Below, in pieces: positions 1 through 10,042 of a stretch of 64,000 bases of DNA. Position 1 is the stretch's first letter. Every line of letters begins with the position of its first letter. The position numbers were made by a program, and so were the translations under genes. The notes below the pieces were generated by a model, which saw only the letters and a list, made by a program, of their open reading frames with translations, searched no databases and was not told the DNA's origin. Source of the stretch: Bacillota bacterium (GTDB lineage: Bacteria > Bacillota > Clostridia > Peptostreptococcales > Anaerovoracaceae); the NCBI GenBank assembly GCA_029101005.1, contig JAQXQE010000023.1, positions 42,285 through 106,284 of the forward strand, read 5' to 3'.

Positions 1-48
1 TGCCGTAGCAAACATCGCCATAGATACAAGTCCGTATCTCTTTGTCCA

Positions 49-153
49 CTAACAGCAACTCAAATTATGAACGCTTCCAAAGAAGAAGCCTCCAAAGAAG
101 AAAAAGCTAAAGAACTTATATTCGCTATTCGCTCTCTTCTTCAGATAGTTCAT
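49..153 (-). CDS. Small hydrophobic Phe-rich protein, 34 aa (unrecognised)
   Basis: A short reading frame of 34 residues, basic at the N-terminus (MNYLKKRANSEYK) and then Phe/Gly-rich (FFSFFFFGGFFFG), ending in two cysteines. It is supported by an AGGAGG box at 164-169, 10 nt before the ATG (7 nt before an adjoining TTG), and by a good minus-strand promoter at 213-240. Its stop overlaps by one base a GTG at 47-49 that opens a frame running off the left edge (starting VDKEIRTCIYGDV), so it could be a translationally coupled leader ORF of a gene outside the window. I do not recognise the peptide. A 43-codon plus-strand frame overlaps it at 67-198 but has no ribosome site. Confidence 0.45.
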   Translation of the reverse strand: MNYLKKRANSEYKFFSFFFFGGFFFGSVHNLSCC

Positions 154-212
154 CAAGTTACTGCCTCCTGTGTTTGTTTATATGGTATATGTAATTAGTA
201 TGAAGTACTATG

Positions 213-240
213 ATTCTACCACTCTTCGACGTAAAGTCAA
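213..240 (-). promoter_or_regulatory. Sigma70-type promoter for the left-end small ORF
   Basis: On the minus strand, -35 TTGACT (235-240), a 16 bp spacer and -10 TAGAAT (213-218). It lies about 60 bp before the AGGAGG site of the small ORF. The rest of 154-330 is AT-rich and I see no other gene in it; arms TTTGTGAA/TTCACAAA about 34 bp apart flank the region upstream of the -35. Confidence 0.6.
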
Positions 241-330
241 GCAGTTATTTGTGAATTTTCCTAATTATCCTATAATCATTTGTAATTCTTCACAAATACT
301 ATACTCTCACTCAAATCCCCCTAGCTTTAA

Positions 331-349
331 GAGCCCCTCGCAGGGGCTC
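331..349 (-). terminator. Hairpin terminator after the LURP-one-like gene
   Basis: Perfect 8 bp stem GAGCCCCT/AGGGGCTC with a 3 nt loop, 5 bp past the stop codon of the gene at 354-839. The U-tract on the minus strand is weak (TTAAAG), so termination strength is uncertain. Confidence 0.55.
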
Positions 350-353
350 ACCT

Positions 354-839
354 CTATCTGCGCTCTTCTTTCTTCTCTTTCGAGCAGCGCTCTGCGTCTA
401 TCGCCAGAACGAACATCAGCGCACGCAGTGCATCCTTATCGTTCTCAACTTCGATCACATAAGTATCCTTGAGTCTGATGAGCTTTCTGCTGATTGTTGC
501 AATCACCTTCTTGTCTTTGACAATCTTGTAATTCCACTGAACGATATCGCCCTTCGCAGTCCAGCCCTCGCTGTCGAGGCTGTACTTTGGCTTAACCAAC
601 GTAATGTCCTTGCGAATGCATCCGAGCGACTCGCCGTTCTCGAAGATCTCATACTTAGGCAGCAGGCTGATAATCTTCTCCTCGACCTTGCCGACCTTCT
701 CGCCGTCCTTGTCGTAGATAACCAGCATGTGACCCCAGGCCAGCTTGCCCTTCACAGTGAACGCCGTCTTCTTATGCTCATCATATACATCGTAGCTGTC
801 GAACCACGAGAATATTCTCTCCTTAATTATCAGCTTCAT
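354..839 (-). CDS. LURP-one-related (YxjI-like) family protein
   Basis: 161 residues. The start is the ATG at 839, preceded by CAAGGAGGCGAATAT, rather than a longer upstream frame without a ribosome site. The sequence is an all-beta type pattern with repeated short strands (IIKERIFSWFDSYDVYDE, GHMLVIYDKDGEKVGKVEEK, YKIVKDKKVIATISRKL) typical of the tubby-like LURP-one-related/YxjI fold, of near full family length. The molecular role of bacterial members is not established; phospholipid or membrane binding is only an analogy with tubby proteins. It follows the aminotransferase gene by about 100 bp and may be the last gene of the branched-chain operon or a separate unit. Confidence 0.65.
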   Translation of the reverse strand: MKLIIKERIFSWFDSYDVYDEHKKTAFTVKGKLAWGHMLVIYDKDGEKVGKVEEKIISLLPKYEIFENGESLGCIRKDITLVKPKYSLDSEGWTAKGDIVQWNYKIVKDKKVIATISRKLIRLKDTYVIEVENDKDALRALMFVLAIDAERCSKEKKEERR

Positions 840-940
840 ATATTCGCCTCCTTGATTGGTAATTGCATTATACACCTTCCGCAGGCTCACTCCAAACAAA
901 GAAGCAGAAGAGCCTCTGCCCTCCTGCTTCGTATCGCTAA

Positions 941-2140
941 TTACTTCTTCTCAGCCATCATCTTTCTGATTACGTCACCGAGAATCTTGATTCCATTCTC
1001 AATCTGCTCGTCAGTAGCTACTGAGTAGTTGAGACGCATTGTGCGAACCTCTCTGTCGTACTCATAGAATGGATCACCAGCAAGGATTACAACTCCAGCC
1101 TTGATAGCCTCGAACTGTACGTCTACAGCCTTGATACCCTCTGGCATTGTTGCCCAGAGGAACATTCCGCCCTGAGGTCTTGTGAAGCTAACCTCTTCTG
1201 GGAGGTACTTATCCATGCACTCCATCATCTTAGTAGCCTTGTTCTTGTAGAGCTCAACCGCTCCAACAATCTGCTCGTCAAGATCGTTGTCCTCGAGGTA
1301 CTGATTGATGATCATCTGGTCGAGGATTGAAGTGTGGAGGTCCATTGATGACTTGAATACCGCGAACTTCTCGAGGAGCTCCTTGTTCTTTGTAGCGATC
1401 CAGCCAACTCTCATACCAGGAGCAACGATCTTTGAGAATGTTCCGATGAGTGCTGTCTGCTCCGGCAGGTAGTATGCAAGGCTGTTGCCCTGTGTGCCTG
1501 CGAATCTGATCTCTCCGTATGGGTTGTCCTCAAGAACGAGTGTGTTAGTTCCCTTGAGGATCTCAGCAACCTTAGCACGTGTCTCCTCTGAATATGTAAG
1601 TCCAGTTGGGTTCTGGAAGTTAGGAATCATGTAGAGGAACTTAGGGTCGCCGTTCTTCACAACCTCTGCGAGCTGCTCTGTGTCGATTCCGTCCTCCAGA
1701 AGGTCAACGGCCTGGATGTCTGGATTGTAGTGATGGAAAACCTGCAGTGCAGCCAGGTAGCTAGGGTTCTCTACGATCATCTGGTCTCTCTCGTTGAGGA
1801 GGCACGCAGAGAACATATCGAGTGCCTGCTGTGAACCTGTTGTTACGATAACCTCGTCTGCTGTGTAGTCGAGGCCCATTGTCTTCTTATATCTAGCAGC
1901 GATCTTCTCTCTAAGTGGTCTGTATCCCTCAGCAGCATTGTACTGAAGAGCTCTGTAACCCATTGTATCGAAAACCTTATTTGCTGCCTCTCTAACTTTC
2001 TCTGTTGGGAAAGCTCCCTGGTTAGGCAGTCCGCCCGCGAATGATGTCAGGCTTGGATCTGCAGCTGCCTTAAGTATGATATCCAGGAACTCACCCTGGA
2101 AATCGTACTTGCTAACTCTTTCTGAGAAATTCACTTTCAT
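941..2140 (-). CDS. PLP-dependent aminotransferase (class I/II, 2-aminoadipate/LysN-like); candidate branched-chain transaminase
   Basis: 399 residues of fold-type I aminotransferase. Visible motifs are the N-terminal FAGGLPN, the NFQNPTG substrate/PLP motif near residues 174-180, DNPYGE near 205-210 and the Schiff-base lysine in GTFSK (K237). The sequence resembles the MocR/LysN-type aminotransferases that act on 2-aminoadipate and on branched-chain or aromatic amino acids. It starts 3 bp after the DUF815 stop, with GGAAAGGAAG upstream, and closes a leu-ilv gene cluster that lacks ilvE, so I infer that it may transaminate the 2-oxo acids made by IlvD and LeuB. Substrate specificity cannot be read from sequence alone. 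Confidence 0.8.
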   Translation of the reverse strand: MKVNFSERVSKYDFQGEFLDIILKAAADPSLTSFAGGLPNQGAFPTEKVREAANKVFDTMGYRALQYNAAEGYRPLREKIAARYKKTMGLDYTADEVIVTTGSQQALDMFSACLLNERDQMIVENPSYLAALQVFHHYNPDIQAVDLLEDGIDTEQLAEVVKNGDPKFLYMIPNFQNPTGLTYSEETRAKVAEILKGTNTLVLEDNPYGEIRFAGTQGNSLAYYLPEQTALIGTFSKIVAPGMRVGWIATKNKELLEKFAVFKSSMDLHTSILDQMIINQYLEDNDLDEQIVGAVELYKNKATKMMECMDKYLPEEVSFTRPQGGMFLWATMPEGIKAVDVQFEAIKAGVVILAGDPFYEYDREVRTMRLNYSVATDEQIENGIKILGDVIRKMMAEKK

Positions 2141-2143
2141 AAT

Positions 2144-3442
2144 CTATTCTTCCTTTCCTGATGCAAGATAATCCACAAACTGTCTGGCTGTACGACACGA
2201 TACCCCTCCGTGTCTGATCTCCCAAGCATCCGCCTTAACAAAGAGCTCAGCCTCATCCATCTCAACCCCGGCCTTCGAAGCCAGGTCGCGGACAATAGCG
2301 TGGTATTCCTGTCTAGCAGGCGATGGGTAGTATATCTGCACACCGAATCGTGTCGAGAGCGAAGTCTTCTCCTCAATCGTATCCGAACGGTGTATCTCGC
2401 CGATGTGCTCCATATCCTTGCGATCCGCAAAAGTCTCCTTGATGAGATGTCTTCTGTTCGAAGTCGCATAGATCAGCACATTCTCCGGCTTAATCTCCAG
2501 ATCCCCCTCAATTACGGCCTTCAAGTACTTGTACTCAATCTCGAACTCCTCGAAAGAAAGGTCATCAATGTACAGAATAAATCTGTAATTTCGGGTCTTA
2601 ACTCTCTTAAGCACCTCGCTTATGCACTTGAACTGGTGCTTGTGAATCTCAATAATTCGAAGTCCACGACTGCTGTACTCATTAATCAGAGCCTTGACGC
2701 TAGTCGACTTGCCCGAGCCGCTGTCTCCGTAGAGCAAGACATTGTTCGCAGGTCTTCCCTCAACGAAAGCCTCGGTATTGCGCTTGAGCTCTCCAATCTG
2801 AGACTCGTATGCAATCATGTCAGCGAAGCTGACCTTCTCGGTCGCACGTATAGGCTTGAACTTCAGCTTGTTTCCGCCCTCAGCACTCACCAGGCGAAAA
2901 GCGTCGCAGTATGCGAAGTCACCTGTGCCACGACTCTCGTAGTGCGCGTCGAAGATCGCCTTGAACTCGGCAGTGCTCTTCGATGCGATCAGCTTCTCTC
3001 TCATCGCTGTGATCATCTCCCCAGCTGCACCTGAATACTCTGAAGCAGGCTTGCTGTTGTGGAAGTCGAGTATGTTATCGATAATCACAGGATTAATCAG
3101 TCTTCTAAACTCCGAGAAGTCGTAGTCCATCAGCTTCTGCAGAATTGCATAATCTCCGAGCGCAAGTGCCGAGAATGAATCCTCTCTTGCCTCTGATCTC
3201 TCTCTTGATAATGTGTACGCATTCTCATCCGTAAGAGCGAAGTGAATCAGATAATTCTGCCAGAGGTTGCCTTCAATGCCCATTGAGGCACTGAGGGAAA
3301 CCAGTCGATTCATCACCGAAAGAACGGTGGCTTCAGGTGCTGTGTCCCTGAAGCTCCGCTCTTCTGCGTCTATGATATCTGACAGTATGCTGCCGCTCTT
3401 CGCTCTGAAGAAAAGTAGTCCGTTAACTTCTTCTCTCAGCAT
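2144..3442 (-). CDS. DUF815 family P-loop ATPase
   Basis: 432 residues. An alpha-helical N-terminal part of about 200 residues is followed by an AAA-type ATPase with Walker A GDSGSGKST (239-247), Walker B-like FILYIDDLSF (about 289-298), a sensor-like ATSN and an arginine-rich region near RHLIKETFADR. This arrangement matches the DUF815 family of ATP-binding proteins, whose biological role is not known to me. It sits 22 bp after ilvD, has an AGGAG site 5 nt before the ATG, and is tightly coupled to the downstream aminotransferase, so it is cotranscribed with branched-chain amino acid synthesis. Any functional link to that pathway is inference. Confidence 0.8.
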   Translation of the reverse strand: MLREEVNGLLFFRAKSGSILSDIIDAEERSFRDTAPEATVLSVMNRLVSLSASMGIEGNLWQNYLIHFALTDENAYTLSRERSEAREDSFSALALGDYAILQKLMDYDFSEFRRLINPVIIDNILDFHNSKPASEYSGAAGEMITAMREKLIASKSTAEFKAIFDAHYESRGTGDFAYCDAFRLVSAEGGNKLKFKPIRATEKVSFADMIAYESQIGELKRNTEAFVEGRPANNVLLYGDSGSGKSTSVKALINEYSSRGLRIIEIHKHQFKCISEVLKRVKTRNYRFILYIDDLSFEEFEIEYKYLKAVIEGDLEIKPENVLIYATSNRRHLIKETFADRKDMEHIGEIHRSDTIEEKTSLSTRFGVQIYYPSPARQEYHAIVRDLASKAGVEMDEAELFVKADAWEIRHGGVSCRTARQFVDYLASGKEE

Positions 3443-3464
3443 ATAGTCTCCTATCTATATATAA

Positions 3465-5129
3465 CTATGGCTGCAAAATTGCTCCCTTATCTGCAGATGA
3501 TACCATCTTAGCGTATCTTGCGAGGTAGCCAGTCTTGATTCTTGGCTCTGGGCAAACCCATGCTGCTCTTCTCTTCTCGAGCTCCTCGTCTGATACATTG
3601 AGTACAATACTGCACTCAGGGATGTTGATTGAAATGATATCTCCCTCTTCAACAAGTGCGATGTTACCACCGGATGCAGCCTCTGGGCTTACGTGTCCGA
3701 TTGAAGCACCTCTTGTTGCTCCTGAGAATCTTCCGTCTGTGATGAGTGCTACGCTCTCTCCGAGTCCCATTCCAGCGATAGCAGAAGTTGGATTGAGCAT
3801 CTCTCTCATTCCTGGGCCACCCTTAGGACCCTCGTAGCGGATTACAACTACGTCACCAGGATTGATCTGCTTGTCGTAGATTGCTGCGATTGCCTCGTCC
3901 TCTGAGTTGAATACTCTAGCAGGTCCCTCGTGCACCATCATCTCTGGTGCTACTGCTGACTGCTTAACTACGCAGCCGTCTGGTGCGAGGTTACCCTTGA
4001 GAACAGCGATTCCGCCAGTTGCTGAATATGGATTGTCGATAGGTCTGATTGTCTCCTCATCGAAATTATCAACACCCTCGAGGTTCTCAGCTACTGTCTT
4101 ACCAGTTGCTGTGATCAGTTCTGTATTCAGCAGATTCTTCTTAGTGAGCTCCTTCATTACTGCGTATACTCCGCCTGCGAGCTGGAGATCCTCCATAAAT
4201 GTGTCTCCTGCCGGTGCGAGGTGGCAGAGGTTAGGAGTTCTTCTGCTGATCTCGTTTGACTTGTCGAGATCGAGCTCAATGCCTGCCTCGTGAGCGATAG
4301 CCGGGAGGTGAAGCATTGTGTTAGTTGAGCATCCGAGAGCCATATCTACAGTCTCGGCATTCATGAACGCCTCCTCTGTAAGGATGTCTCTTGGTCTGAT
4401 GTTCTTCTCAACGAGCTCCATGATCTTCATTCCTGTGTGCTTAGCAAGTCTGAGTCTTGCTGAATGAACTGCAGGAATAGTTCCGTTTCCGCGGAGAGCC
4501 ATTCCGATTGCCTCTGTGAGGCAGTTCATTGAGTTTGCAGTGTACATTCCTGAGCAGCTTCCACATGTTGGACAAGCGTTCTCAGTCATATCTGCAACCT
4601 CTGCAGCTGTCATTGTGCCCGCCTTGTAAGCTCCAACTGCCTCGAACATGTGGCTCAGGCAAGTTCTCTTACCGCTTGTAAGTCTGCCTGCGAGCATTGG
4701 ACCACCTGAGCAGAAGATTGTTGGGATGTTCAGTCTTGCTGCTGCCATGAGAAGTCCAGGTACGTTCTTATCACAGTTAGGAATCATTACGAGTCCGTCG
4801 AACTGGTGAGCCATTACCATTGACTCTGTTGAATCAGCAACCAGGTCTCTTGTTACCAGTGAGTACTTCATTCCTGTGTGTCCCATCGCGATACCATCGC
4901 ATACTGCGATAGCAGGGAACATGATTGGAGTACCGCCAGCCGCGCGTACGCCTGCTTTGACCGCTTCAGCGATCTTGTCGAGGTTCATGTGGCCAGGAAC
5001 GATCTCGTTGTGTGAGCTTACGATTCCGATAAGGGGTCTTTCGATCTCCTCATCTGTATATCCGAGAGCGTACAGAAGACTCTTATTCGGTGTACGTTCT
5101 ACTCCGTTCTTTATTGCGTCAGATAACAT
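3465..5129 (-). CDS. ilvD: Dihydroxy-acid dehydratase
   Basis: 554 residues, the normal IlvD length. It dehydrates 2,3-dihydroxy-isovalerate and 2,3-dihydroxy-3-methylvalerate to the 2-oxo acids of valine and isoleucine synthesis. Cluster-binding cysteines are visible in NCDKNVPG and [17 protein letters not shown], and the C-terminal [20 protein letters not shown] signature is intact. The start ATG has AAGGAG 5 nt upstream. It lies 21 bp after ilvC in the leu-ilv operon. The Fe-S cofactor fits an anaerobe. Confidence 0.97.
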   Translation of the reverse strand: MLSDAIKNGVERTPNKSLLYALGYTDEEIERPLIGIVSSHNEIVPGHMNLDKIAEAVKAGVRAAGGTPIMFPAIAVCDGIAMGHTGMKYSLVTRDLVADSTESMVMAHQFDGLVMIPNCDKNVPGLLMAAARLNIPTIFCSGGPMLAGRLTSGKRTCLSHMFEAVGAYKAGTMTAAEVADMTENACPTCGSCSGMYTANSMNCLTEAIGMALRGNGTIPAVHSARLRLAKHTGMKIMELVEKNIRPRDILTEEAFMNAETVDMALGCSTNTMLHLPAIAHEAGIELDLDKSNEISRRTPNLCHLAPAGDTFMEDLQLAGGVYAVMKELTKKNLLNTELITATGKTVAENLEGVDNFDEETIRPIDNPYSATGGIAVLKGNLAPDGCVVKQSAVAPEMMVHEGPARVFNSEDEAIAAIYDKQINPGDVVVIRYEGPKGGPGMREMLNPTSAIAGMGLGESVALITDGRFSGATRGASIGHVSPEAASGGNIALVEEGDIISINIPECSIVLNVSDEELEKRRAAWVCPEPRIKTGYLARYAKMVSSADKGAILQP

Positions 5130-5150
5130 GTTAACTCCTTCTGTCTCTGA

Positions 5151-6179
5151 TTAGTTTGATGCGCTATCGAGTCCGTCATCGCCGCCCTGTGTATCCTTCC
5201 AGAGCATGTTGTTTCTGAGCTCCTCACCAACGACCTCCATCTGGTGCTTAGCGAGGTTGTTTCTCTTTGAATTGAAGAATGTTCTTCCGTTCTTGTTCTC
5301 AGCAATCCATCTGCCAGCGAATGTACCGTCCTGGATGTCTGAGAGAACTTTTCTCATGTTAGCCTTGATCTCATCGTGTGGAAGCACTCTTGGTCCTGAT
5401 ACGTACTCACCGAACTCAGCTGTATCTGAGATTGAGTAGTTCATTGCTGCAACTCCACCCTTGTTGATGAGGTCGATGATGAGCTTCATCTCGTGGATAC
5501 ACTCGAAGTATGCGTTCTCTGGCTGGTAACCTGCCTCAACGAGCACCTCGAATCCGCACTGCATGAGGTCAACAACTCCACCACAGAGTACTGTCTGCTC
5601 TCCGAAGAGGTCTGTCTCTGTCTCCTCGTACATTGTTGTCTCCATAACGCCGGCTCTAGCTCCACCGATTCCAGCGATGTAAGCGAGTGCGATATCCATG
5701 CACTTACCTGTTGCATCCTGCTCGCAAGCTACGAGGCAAGGTACGCCCTTACCTGCAACATACTGTGAACGTACTGTGTGTCCTGGTCCCTTAGGAGCAG
5801 CCATGAATACGTCGATGTTTGCAGCTGGCTGGATCTGCTGGTATCTGATGTTGAATCCGTGAGCAAAAGCAAGTGCTGCGCCGTCCTTGAGGTTAGCTGC
5901 TACTGATTCCTTATATATGTCAGCTGCTCTCTCGTCGTTAACGAGCATCATTACGATGTCAGCCTTAGCTGTAGCCTCTGCTACTGTGTACACCTCGAAT
6001 CCGTCCTTAGTAGCCTTGTCCCAGCTCTTACCTGGACGGAGTCCCATGATTACATTGCATCCTGAATCTCTCAGGTTCATTGCGTGTGCGTGACCCTGTG
6101 AACCGTAACCGATGATAGCGATTACCTTTCCATTAAGTGCGTTCAGATCACAGTCCTTCTCATAATACATTCTTGCCAT
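5151..6179 (-). CDS. ilvC: Ketol-acid reductoisomerase (class I)
   Basis: 342 residues (MARMYYEKD start). The chosen ATG at 6179 has a GGGAGA site upstream and overlaps the end of ilvN by 20 bp; a longer upstream frame only reads through ilvN. The NADP-binding loop [10 protein letters not shown] is at residues 24-33, and the knotted C-terminal domain has the metal-binding Glu residues of [10 protein letters not shown] and the [10 protein letters not shown] helix. The enzyme isomerises and reduces 2-acetolactate or 2-aceto-2-hydroxybutyrate. Length is that of the short class I form. The 20 bp overlap suggests translational coupling to the acetolactate synthase subunit. Confidence 0.96.
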   Translation of the reverse strand: MARMYYEKDCDLNALNGKVIAIIGYGSQGHAHAMNLRDSGCNVIMGLRPGKSWDKATKDGFEVYTVAEATAKADIVMMLVNDERAADIYKESVAANLKDGAALAFAHGFNIRYQQIQPAANIDVFMAAPKGPGHTVRSQYVAGKGVPCLVACEQDATGKCMDIALAYIAGIGGARAGVMETTMYEETETDLFGEQTVLCGGVVDLMQCGFEVLVEAGYQPENAYFECIHEMKLIIDLINKGGVAAMNYSISDTAEFGEYVSGPRVLPHDEIKANMRKVLSDIQDGTFAGRWIAENKNGRTFFNSKRNNLAKHQMEVVGEELRNNMLWKDTQGGDDGLDSASN

Positions 6180-6714
6180 AGTCAAATTCTCCCTTCTCCT
6201 TCGTATCCTCGTCGATAGTTGCTGTTCCTCTCTCAAGAGCAACAATTCCTGTTCTAACGAGCTCCATTATTCTGCAATGCTCGAGCAGGCTCTCGATAGC
6301 CGCGTTCTTCTCTGCGTCTCCGATTACTGCCAGAGTTATTGATGATGTTGATACATCGATTACCGATGCTCTGAAGATGTTTGCAATCTGCATAATCTCA
6401 TTCCTCTCAAGGCTGTCCTTAGTAGCCAGCTTGATCATGAGAAGTTCTCTCTTGATAGCCTCGTCTCTTGAGAGAAGCTTTACTGAGTGAACTGGCAGGA
6501 GCTTTCTAACCTGATTGCATGTGAGCTCTGCCTTATCCTTAGTTGTCTTAATCTCGATTGTAATTCTGGAGATTGTAGGATCGTGTGTAGTTCCTACAGC
6601 CAGTGACTCGATGTTATATCCCTTTCTTGTGAACATTCTCGAAACCTGTGAGAGTACACCAGGCTCATTGTCTACAAGGACGGATAATGTGTAGGTCTTC
6701 TCCATATTATTCAT
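6160..6714 (-). CDS. ilvN: Acetolactate synthase small (regulatory) subunit
   Basis: 184 residues. The N-terminal ACT domain ([26 protein letters not shown], about residues 8-33) binds valine for feedback control in this family, and the C-terminal half matches the ALS_ss_C domain. The ATG follows AAGGAGGGAGAC, which also overlaps the end of ilvB by a few bases of spacing (10 bp gap). It is expected to bind the IlvB catalytic subunit encoded just upstream. The C-terminus carries an extra charged tail ([14 protein letters not shown]). Confidence 0.93.
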   Translation of the reverse strand: MNNMEKTYTLSVLVDNEPGVLSQVSRMFTRKGYNIESLAVGTTHDPTISRITIEIKTTKDKAELTCNQVRKLLPVHSVKLLSRDEAIKRELLMIKLATKDSLERNEIMQIANIFRASVIDVSTSSITLAVIGDAEKNAAIESLLEHCRIMELVRTGIVALERGTATIDEDTKEKGEFDYGKNVL

Positions 6715-6724
6715 GTCTCCCTCC

Positions 6725-8431
6725 TTAGTCTACAATGAAGTTAGTGATAGCTCTTCCGCCAGGTACCATAGGTCTTACGAGCTCCCACTTGTCGATTGGG
6801 CACTCAATTACAGCACCTTCCTTGTTCTCGAGAGCAGTTCTAAGAGCAGTCTCGAGCTCAGCTCTTGTTGTGCATCTTGCACCCATGAGACCGAATGCCT
6901 CAGCGAGCTTAACGAAGTCTGGACCTCTGTCGAGATCTGTCTGTGAGAATCTTTCATCATACATCAGTGTCTGCCACTGTCTTACCATTCCGAGCACGGA
7001 ATTGTTGAAGATTACTGTGATGATTGGCAGACCGTACTTCTTAGCTGTGCAGAGCTCATTGAAGTTCATTCTGAAGCTTCCGTCTCCTGTTACATGAAGT
7101 ACGCACTGATCAGGATTACCAACCTGTGCACCGATAGCAGCTCCAAGTCCGAATCCCATAGCTCCGAATCCACCTGATGTCAGGAGCTGACCTGGATATG
7201 TGAAGTGCAGATGCTGGATTGCCCACATCTGATGCTGTCCAACGTCTGTTGCAACGATTGTCTTCTCTGGAAGAACCTTTGCAATTACATCTGTGATCAT
7301 CTTAGGTGTCAGGTTGTCGCCTTCTGGATAATCGTACTCCTGCTCTGTTGGGAACTGGAATACATACTCCTTCCAAGGGGTGTGATCCTGCTGCTTGAGC
7401 TTTGAGTTGAGAATCTCAAGAACTCTCTTAGCATCACCGATGATGTGGTGGTCTGTCTTAACGTTCTTATCGATCTCTGAACGGTCGATGTCGATATGAA
7501 CGATCTTAGCGTTACGTGCAAACTGCTTAACATCGAGTGTTACTCTCTCGTTGAATCTGCAGCCCACTGAGATCAGGAGATCGCAGGCATCTACCGCTCT
7601 ATTTGAAGCCTGTGAACCGTGCATTCCAATCATATTAGTTGAGAGTGGGTTTGATCCGTCGAATCCGCCGCCTCCCATGATTGTGATTGCTACTGGTGAA
7701 TCAGCGAGTTCTACGAAAGTCTTGAACTCGTCCTGAGCTCTGCTTCGAACAACTCCGCCTCCGCAGATTACCATTGGCTTCTCTGAAGCCTCGATCATCT
7801 CGATGAGCTTGTCGATATCTCCTTCTGGCTCATGTGGCTTGAGGTTGTGTGATGGTCTTGACATCAGAGTTGCAAGTCTGCCTGACTCTGCGTGCTTCTC
7901 TACTGGAAGTGGTGTGTACTCTGTCTCCTGGCTTGTGATATTAGTCAGGAAGTCGATTACTACAGGTCCTGGACGGCCTGATCTTGCCATTGCGAATGCC
8001 GCTCTTACTGTGCTTGCGATCTCGTTAACGTCCTTAACGAGGTAGTTGCACTTAGTGATTGGCATTGTGATTCCAACTGTGTCGCACTCCTGGAATGAAT
8101 CCTTACCGATGAAGTTCTCTCCTACGTTACATGTGAGGAAAACTACTGGGGATGAATCCATGAATGCTGTTGCGATTCCTGTTGTCAGGTTAGTTGCTCC
8201 TGGACCGGAAGTTGCGATACATACGCCAACCTTGCCTGTGCTTCTTGCATATCCATCTGCCGCATGTGATGCGCCCTGCTCGTGTGCAGTCAGGATGTGG
8301 TTGATCTTATCTGAATACTTATACAGTGAGTCATACAGATTGATTACAGTACCACCCGGATAACCGAAGACAGTGTCTACCTCCTGCTCCAGAAGACATT
8401 CCATTAAGATGTCTGCTCCTTTGAGTTTCAT
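6725..8431 (-). CDS. ilvB: Acetolactate synthase large (catalytic) subunit
   Basis: 568 residues of a thiamine diphosphate enzyme: N-terminal PYR domain with GYPGG and the catalytic Glu of TAHEQGA, a central FAD/TH3 domain, and a C-terminal PP domain with the ThDP motif GDGSF...NN. It condenses two pyruvates to 2-acetolactate, or pyruvate with 2-oxobutyrate, committing carbon to valine, leucine and isoleucine. The ATG has a GGAAGG site upstream. It follows leuB by 30 bp and precedes ilvN by 10 bp, so the two subunits are made together. Confidence 0.96.
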   Translation of the reverse strand: MKLKGADILMECLLEQEVDTVFGYPGGTVINLYDSLYKYSDKINHILTAHEQGASHAADGYARSTGKVGVCIATSGPGATNLTTGIATAFMDSSPVVFLTCNVGENFIGKDSFQECDTVGITMPITKCNYLVKDVNEIASTVRAAFAMARSGRPGPVVIDFLTNITSQETEYTPLPVEKHAESGRLATLMSRPSHNLKPHEPEGDIDKLIEMIEASEKPMVICGGGVVRSRAQDEFKTFVELADSPVAITIMGGGGFDGSNPLSTNMIGMHGSQASNRAVDACDLLISVGCRFNERVTLDVKQFARNAKIVHIDIDRSEIDKNVKTDHHIIGDAKRVLEILNSKLKQQDHTPWKEYVFQFPTEQEYDYPEGDNLTPKMITDVIAKVLPEKTIVATDVGQHQMWAIQHLHFTYPGQLLTSGGFGAMGFGLGAAIGAQVGNPDQCVLHVTGDGSFRMNFNELCTAKKYGLPIITVIFNNSVLGMVRQWQTLMYDERFSQTDLDRGPDFVKLAEAFGLMGARCTTRAELETALRTALENKEGAVIECPIDKWELVRPMVPGGRAITNFIVD

Positions 8432-8461
8432 TTGCTTACCTTCCTTATATGATTTACTTTC

Positions 8462-9532
8462 TTATAAATATCTGATAATTGTGTCTGTCATCTCGCTGCA
8501 GCTGAGCACATTGTCTGCACCACCTGCTATATCTGCAGTTCTGTATCCCGCATCGAGAACCTTGTTGACAGCCTCTTCAATTGCGTCTGCCTCTTCAGTG
8601 AGGTCGAAGGAGTATCTCAGCATCATTGCTGCAGAGAGAATTGTTGCAATTGGGTTGGCCTTGCCTGTTCCTGCGATGTCAGGTGCTGAGCCGTGAATTG
8701 GCTCATATAGACCTCTCTTTGTGTTACCGAGAGATGCGGATGCCAGCATTCCGATTGATCCAGTAATCTGAGATGCCTCGTCTGAGAGGATATCTCCGAA
8801 CATATTGCTTGTGACGACTACGTCGAACTGTGCCGGATTTCTCACCAGCTGCATTGCTGCGTTATCGACGAGCATATCCTTGACCTCTACCGCTGGGTAC
8901 TGCTCTGCAATTCTGTGAACAGTCTCTCTCCAGAGTCTTGATGTCTCAAGCACGTTAGCCTTGTCTATGCTGATGAGTTTCTTACCTCTCTTCATAGCTG
9001 TCTGGAGAGCAACGTGGGCGATCCTCTCAATCTCCATTACGCTGTAGGCTTCTGTATCGTAAGCCTCCTTGCCGTACTTGCCTTCACGGTAGCCTCTTTC
9101 ACCAAAGTATATTCCACCAGTGAGCTCTCTGACAATCATAATGTCAAATCCCTTTGCTACGATGTCAGCTCTAAGAGGGCTGTCATCTTTAAGAGCGCCG
9201 TAGAGCTTAGCAGGTCTCAGATTTGTGAAAAGTTCGAGTGCCTGTCTCAGCTTCAGCAGTCCTTTCTCAGGTCTTGCGTCTCCGCTCAGTCCGTCCCACT
9301 TAGGTCCTCCGACTGCTCCGAAGAGTACGCTGTCACTTGCGAGGCATCCCTGAACTGATTCCTCAGGAAGTGGCTCTCCGCAGGCATCAATTGCTGCTCC
9401 TCCAGCCAGGAACTCGTTGAACTCGAAGCTGTGTCCGTATTTCTCACCCACGACCTCAAGCACTCTTACCGCGCTGTCGACGATCTCTGGGCCAATGCCG
9501 TCTCCTTTTACCAGTGCAATCTTATAATTCAC
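8462..9532 (-). CDS. leuB: 3-isopropylmalate dehydrogenase
   Basis: 356 residues with the family signatures KGDGIGPE near the N-terminus and [13 protein letters not shown] in the C-terminal half, plus the Arg-rich substrate loop [12 protein letters not shown]. It oxidises and decarboxylates 3-isopropylmalate to 2-oxoisocaproate. The start is a GTG preceded by AAAGGAGAGAGCG; I see no better ATG. Its location between leuD and ilvB and its LeuB-type length separate it from the related isocitrate dehydrogenase gene at 22,864-24,033. Confidence 0.95.
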   Translation of the reverse strand: MNYKIALVKGDGIGPEIVDSAVRVLEVVGEKYGHSFEFNEFLAGGAAIDACGEPLPEESVQGCLASDSVLFGAVGGPKWDGLSGDARPEKGLLKLRQALELFTNLRPAKLYGALKDDSPLRADIVAKGFDIMIVRELTGGIYFGERGYREGKYGKEAYDTEAYSVMEIERIAHVALQTAMKRGKKLISIDKANVLETSRLWRETVHRIAEQYPAVEVKDMLVDNAAMQLVRNPAQFDVVVTSNMFGDILSDEASQITGSIGMLASASLGNTKRGLYEPIHGSAPDIAGTGKANPIATILSAAMMLRYSFDLTEEADAIEEAVNKVLDAGYRTADIAGGADNVLSCSEMTDTIIRYL

Positions 9533-9549
9533 CGCTCTCTCCTTTGTCT

Positions 9550-10032
9550 CTATCTGTTCTTCAGGTAATTCAGCAATCCGCCGTTCTCGATGATGTTCTG
9601 GATGAATGGCGGGAAGGCTGCTGCCTGGAATGTCTGACCAGTAGTCTCGTCTGTGATGACTCCTGTGTCGTAATCTACACTTACGATGTCGCCGTTCTGA
9701 ATTGCCTCTGCAGCCTCAGGGCACTCGAGAATCGGGAATCCGATGTTGATTGAGTTTCTATAGAAAATTCGAGCGAAGCTCGCTGCGATAATGCATGAGA
9801 TTCCGCAGGCCTGGATGGATACTGGTGCGTGCTCTCTTGATGAACCGCAGCCGAAGTTCCAACCGGCTACCATAATGTCTCCTGTGTGATCCTTCTTGGC
9901 GAAGTCTGCATCGATGTCCTCCATGCAGTGCTTAGCCATTGCCTTTGGGTCTGGATCGTTCAGATATCTAGCTGGGATGATAACATCTGTGTTAACGTCA
10001 TCACCGTATTTGTATACTTGACCTTTAACCAT
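9550..10032 (-). CDS. leuD: 3-isopropylmalate dehydratase small subunit
   Basis: 160 residues (start [18 protein letters not shown], with AAGGAGGGCATC directly before the ATG). The swivel domain carries the [14 protein letters not shown] signature. It is the short archaeal/clostridial type small subunit that pairs with LeuC to isomerise 2-isopropylmalate to 3-isopropylmalate. It is 10 bp after leuC and 17 bp before leuB. An upstream in-frame extension of 12 residues exists but lacks a ribosome site. Confidence 0.95.
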   Translation of the reverse strand: MVKGQVYKYGDDVNTDVIIPARYLNDPDPKAMAKHCMEDIDADFAKKDHTGDIMVAGWNFGCGSSREHAPVSIQACGISCIIAASFARIFYRNSINIGFPILECPEAAEAIQNGDIVSVDYDTGVITDETTGQTFQAAAFPPFIQNIIENGGLLNYLKNR

Positions 10033-10042
10033 GATGCCCTCC

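Noticed and set aside
67..198. 43-codon plus-strand frame rich in Lys and Glu
   Set aside because: It overlaps the small minus-strand ORF, but lacks a ribosome site and a promoter, while the minus strand has both.
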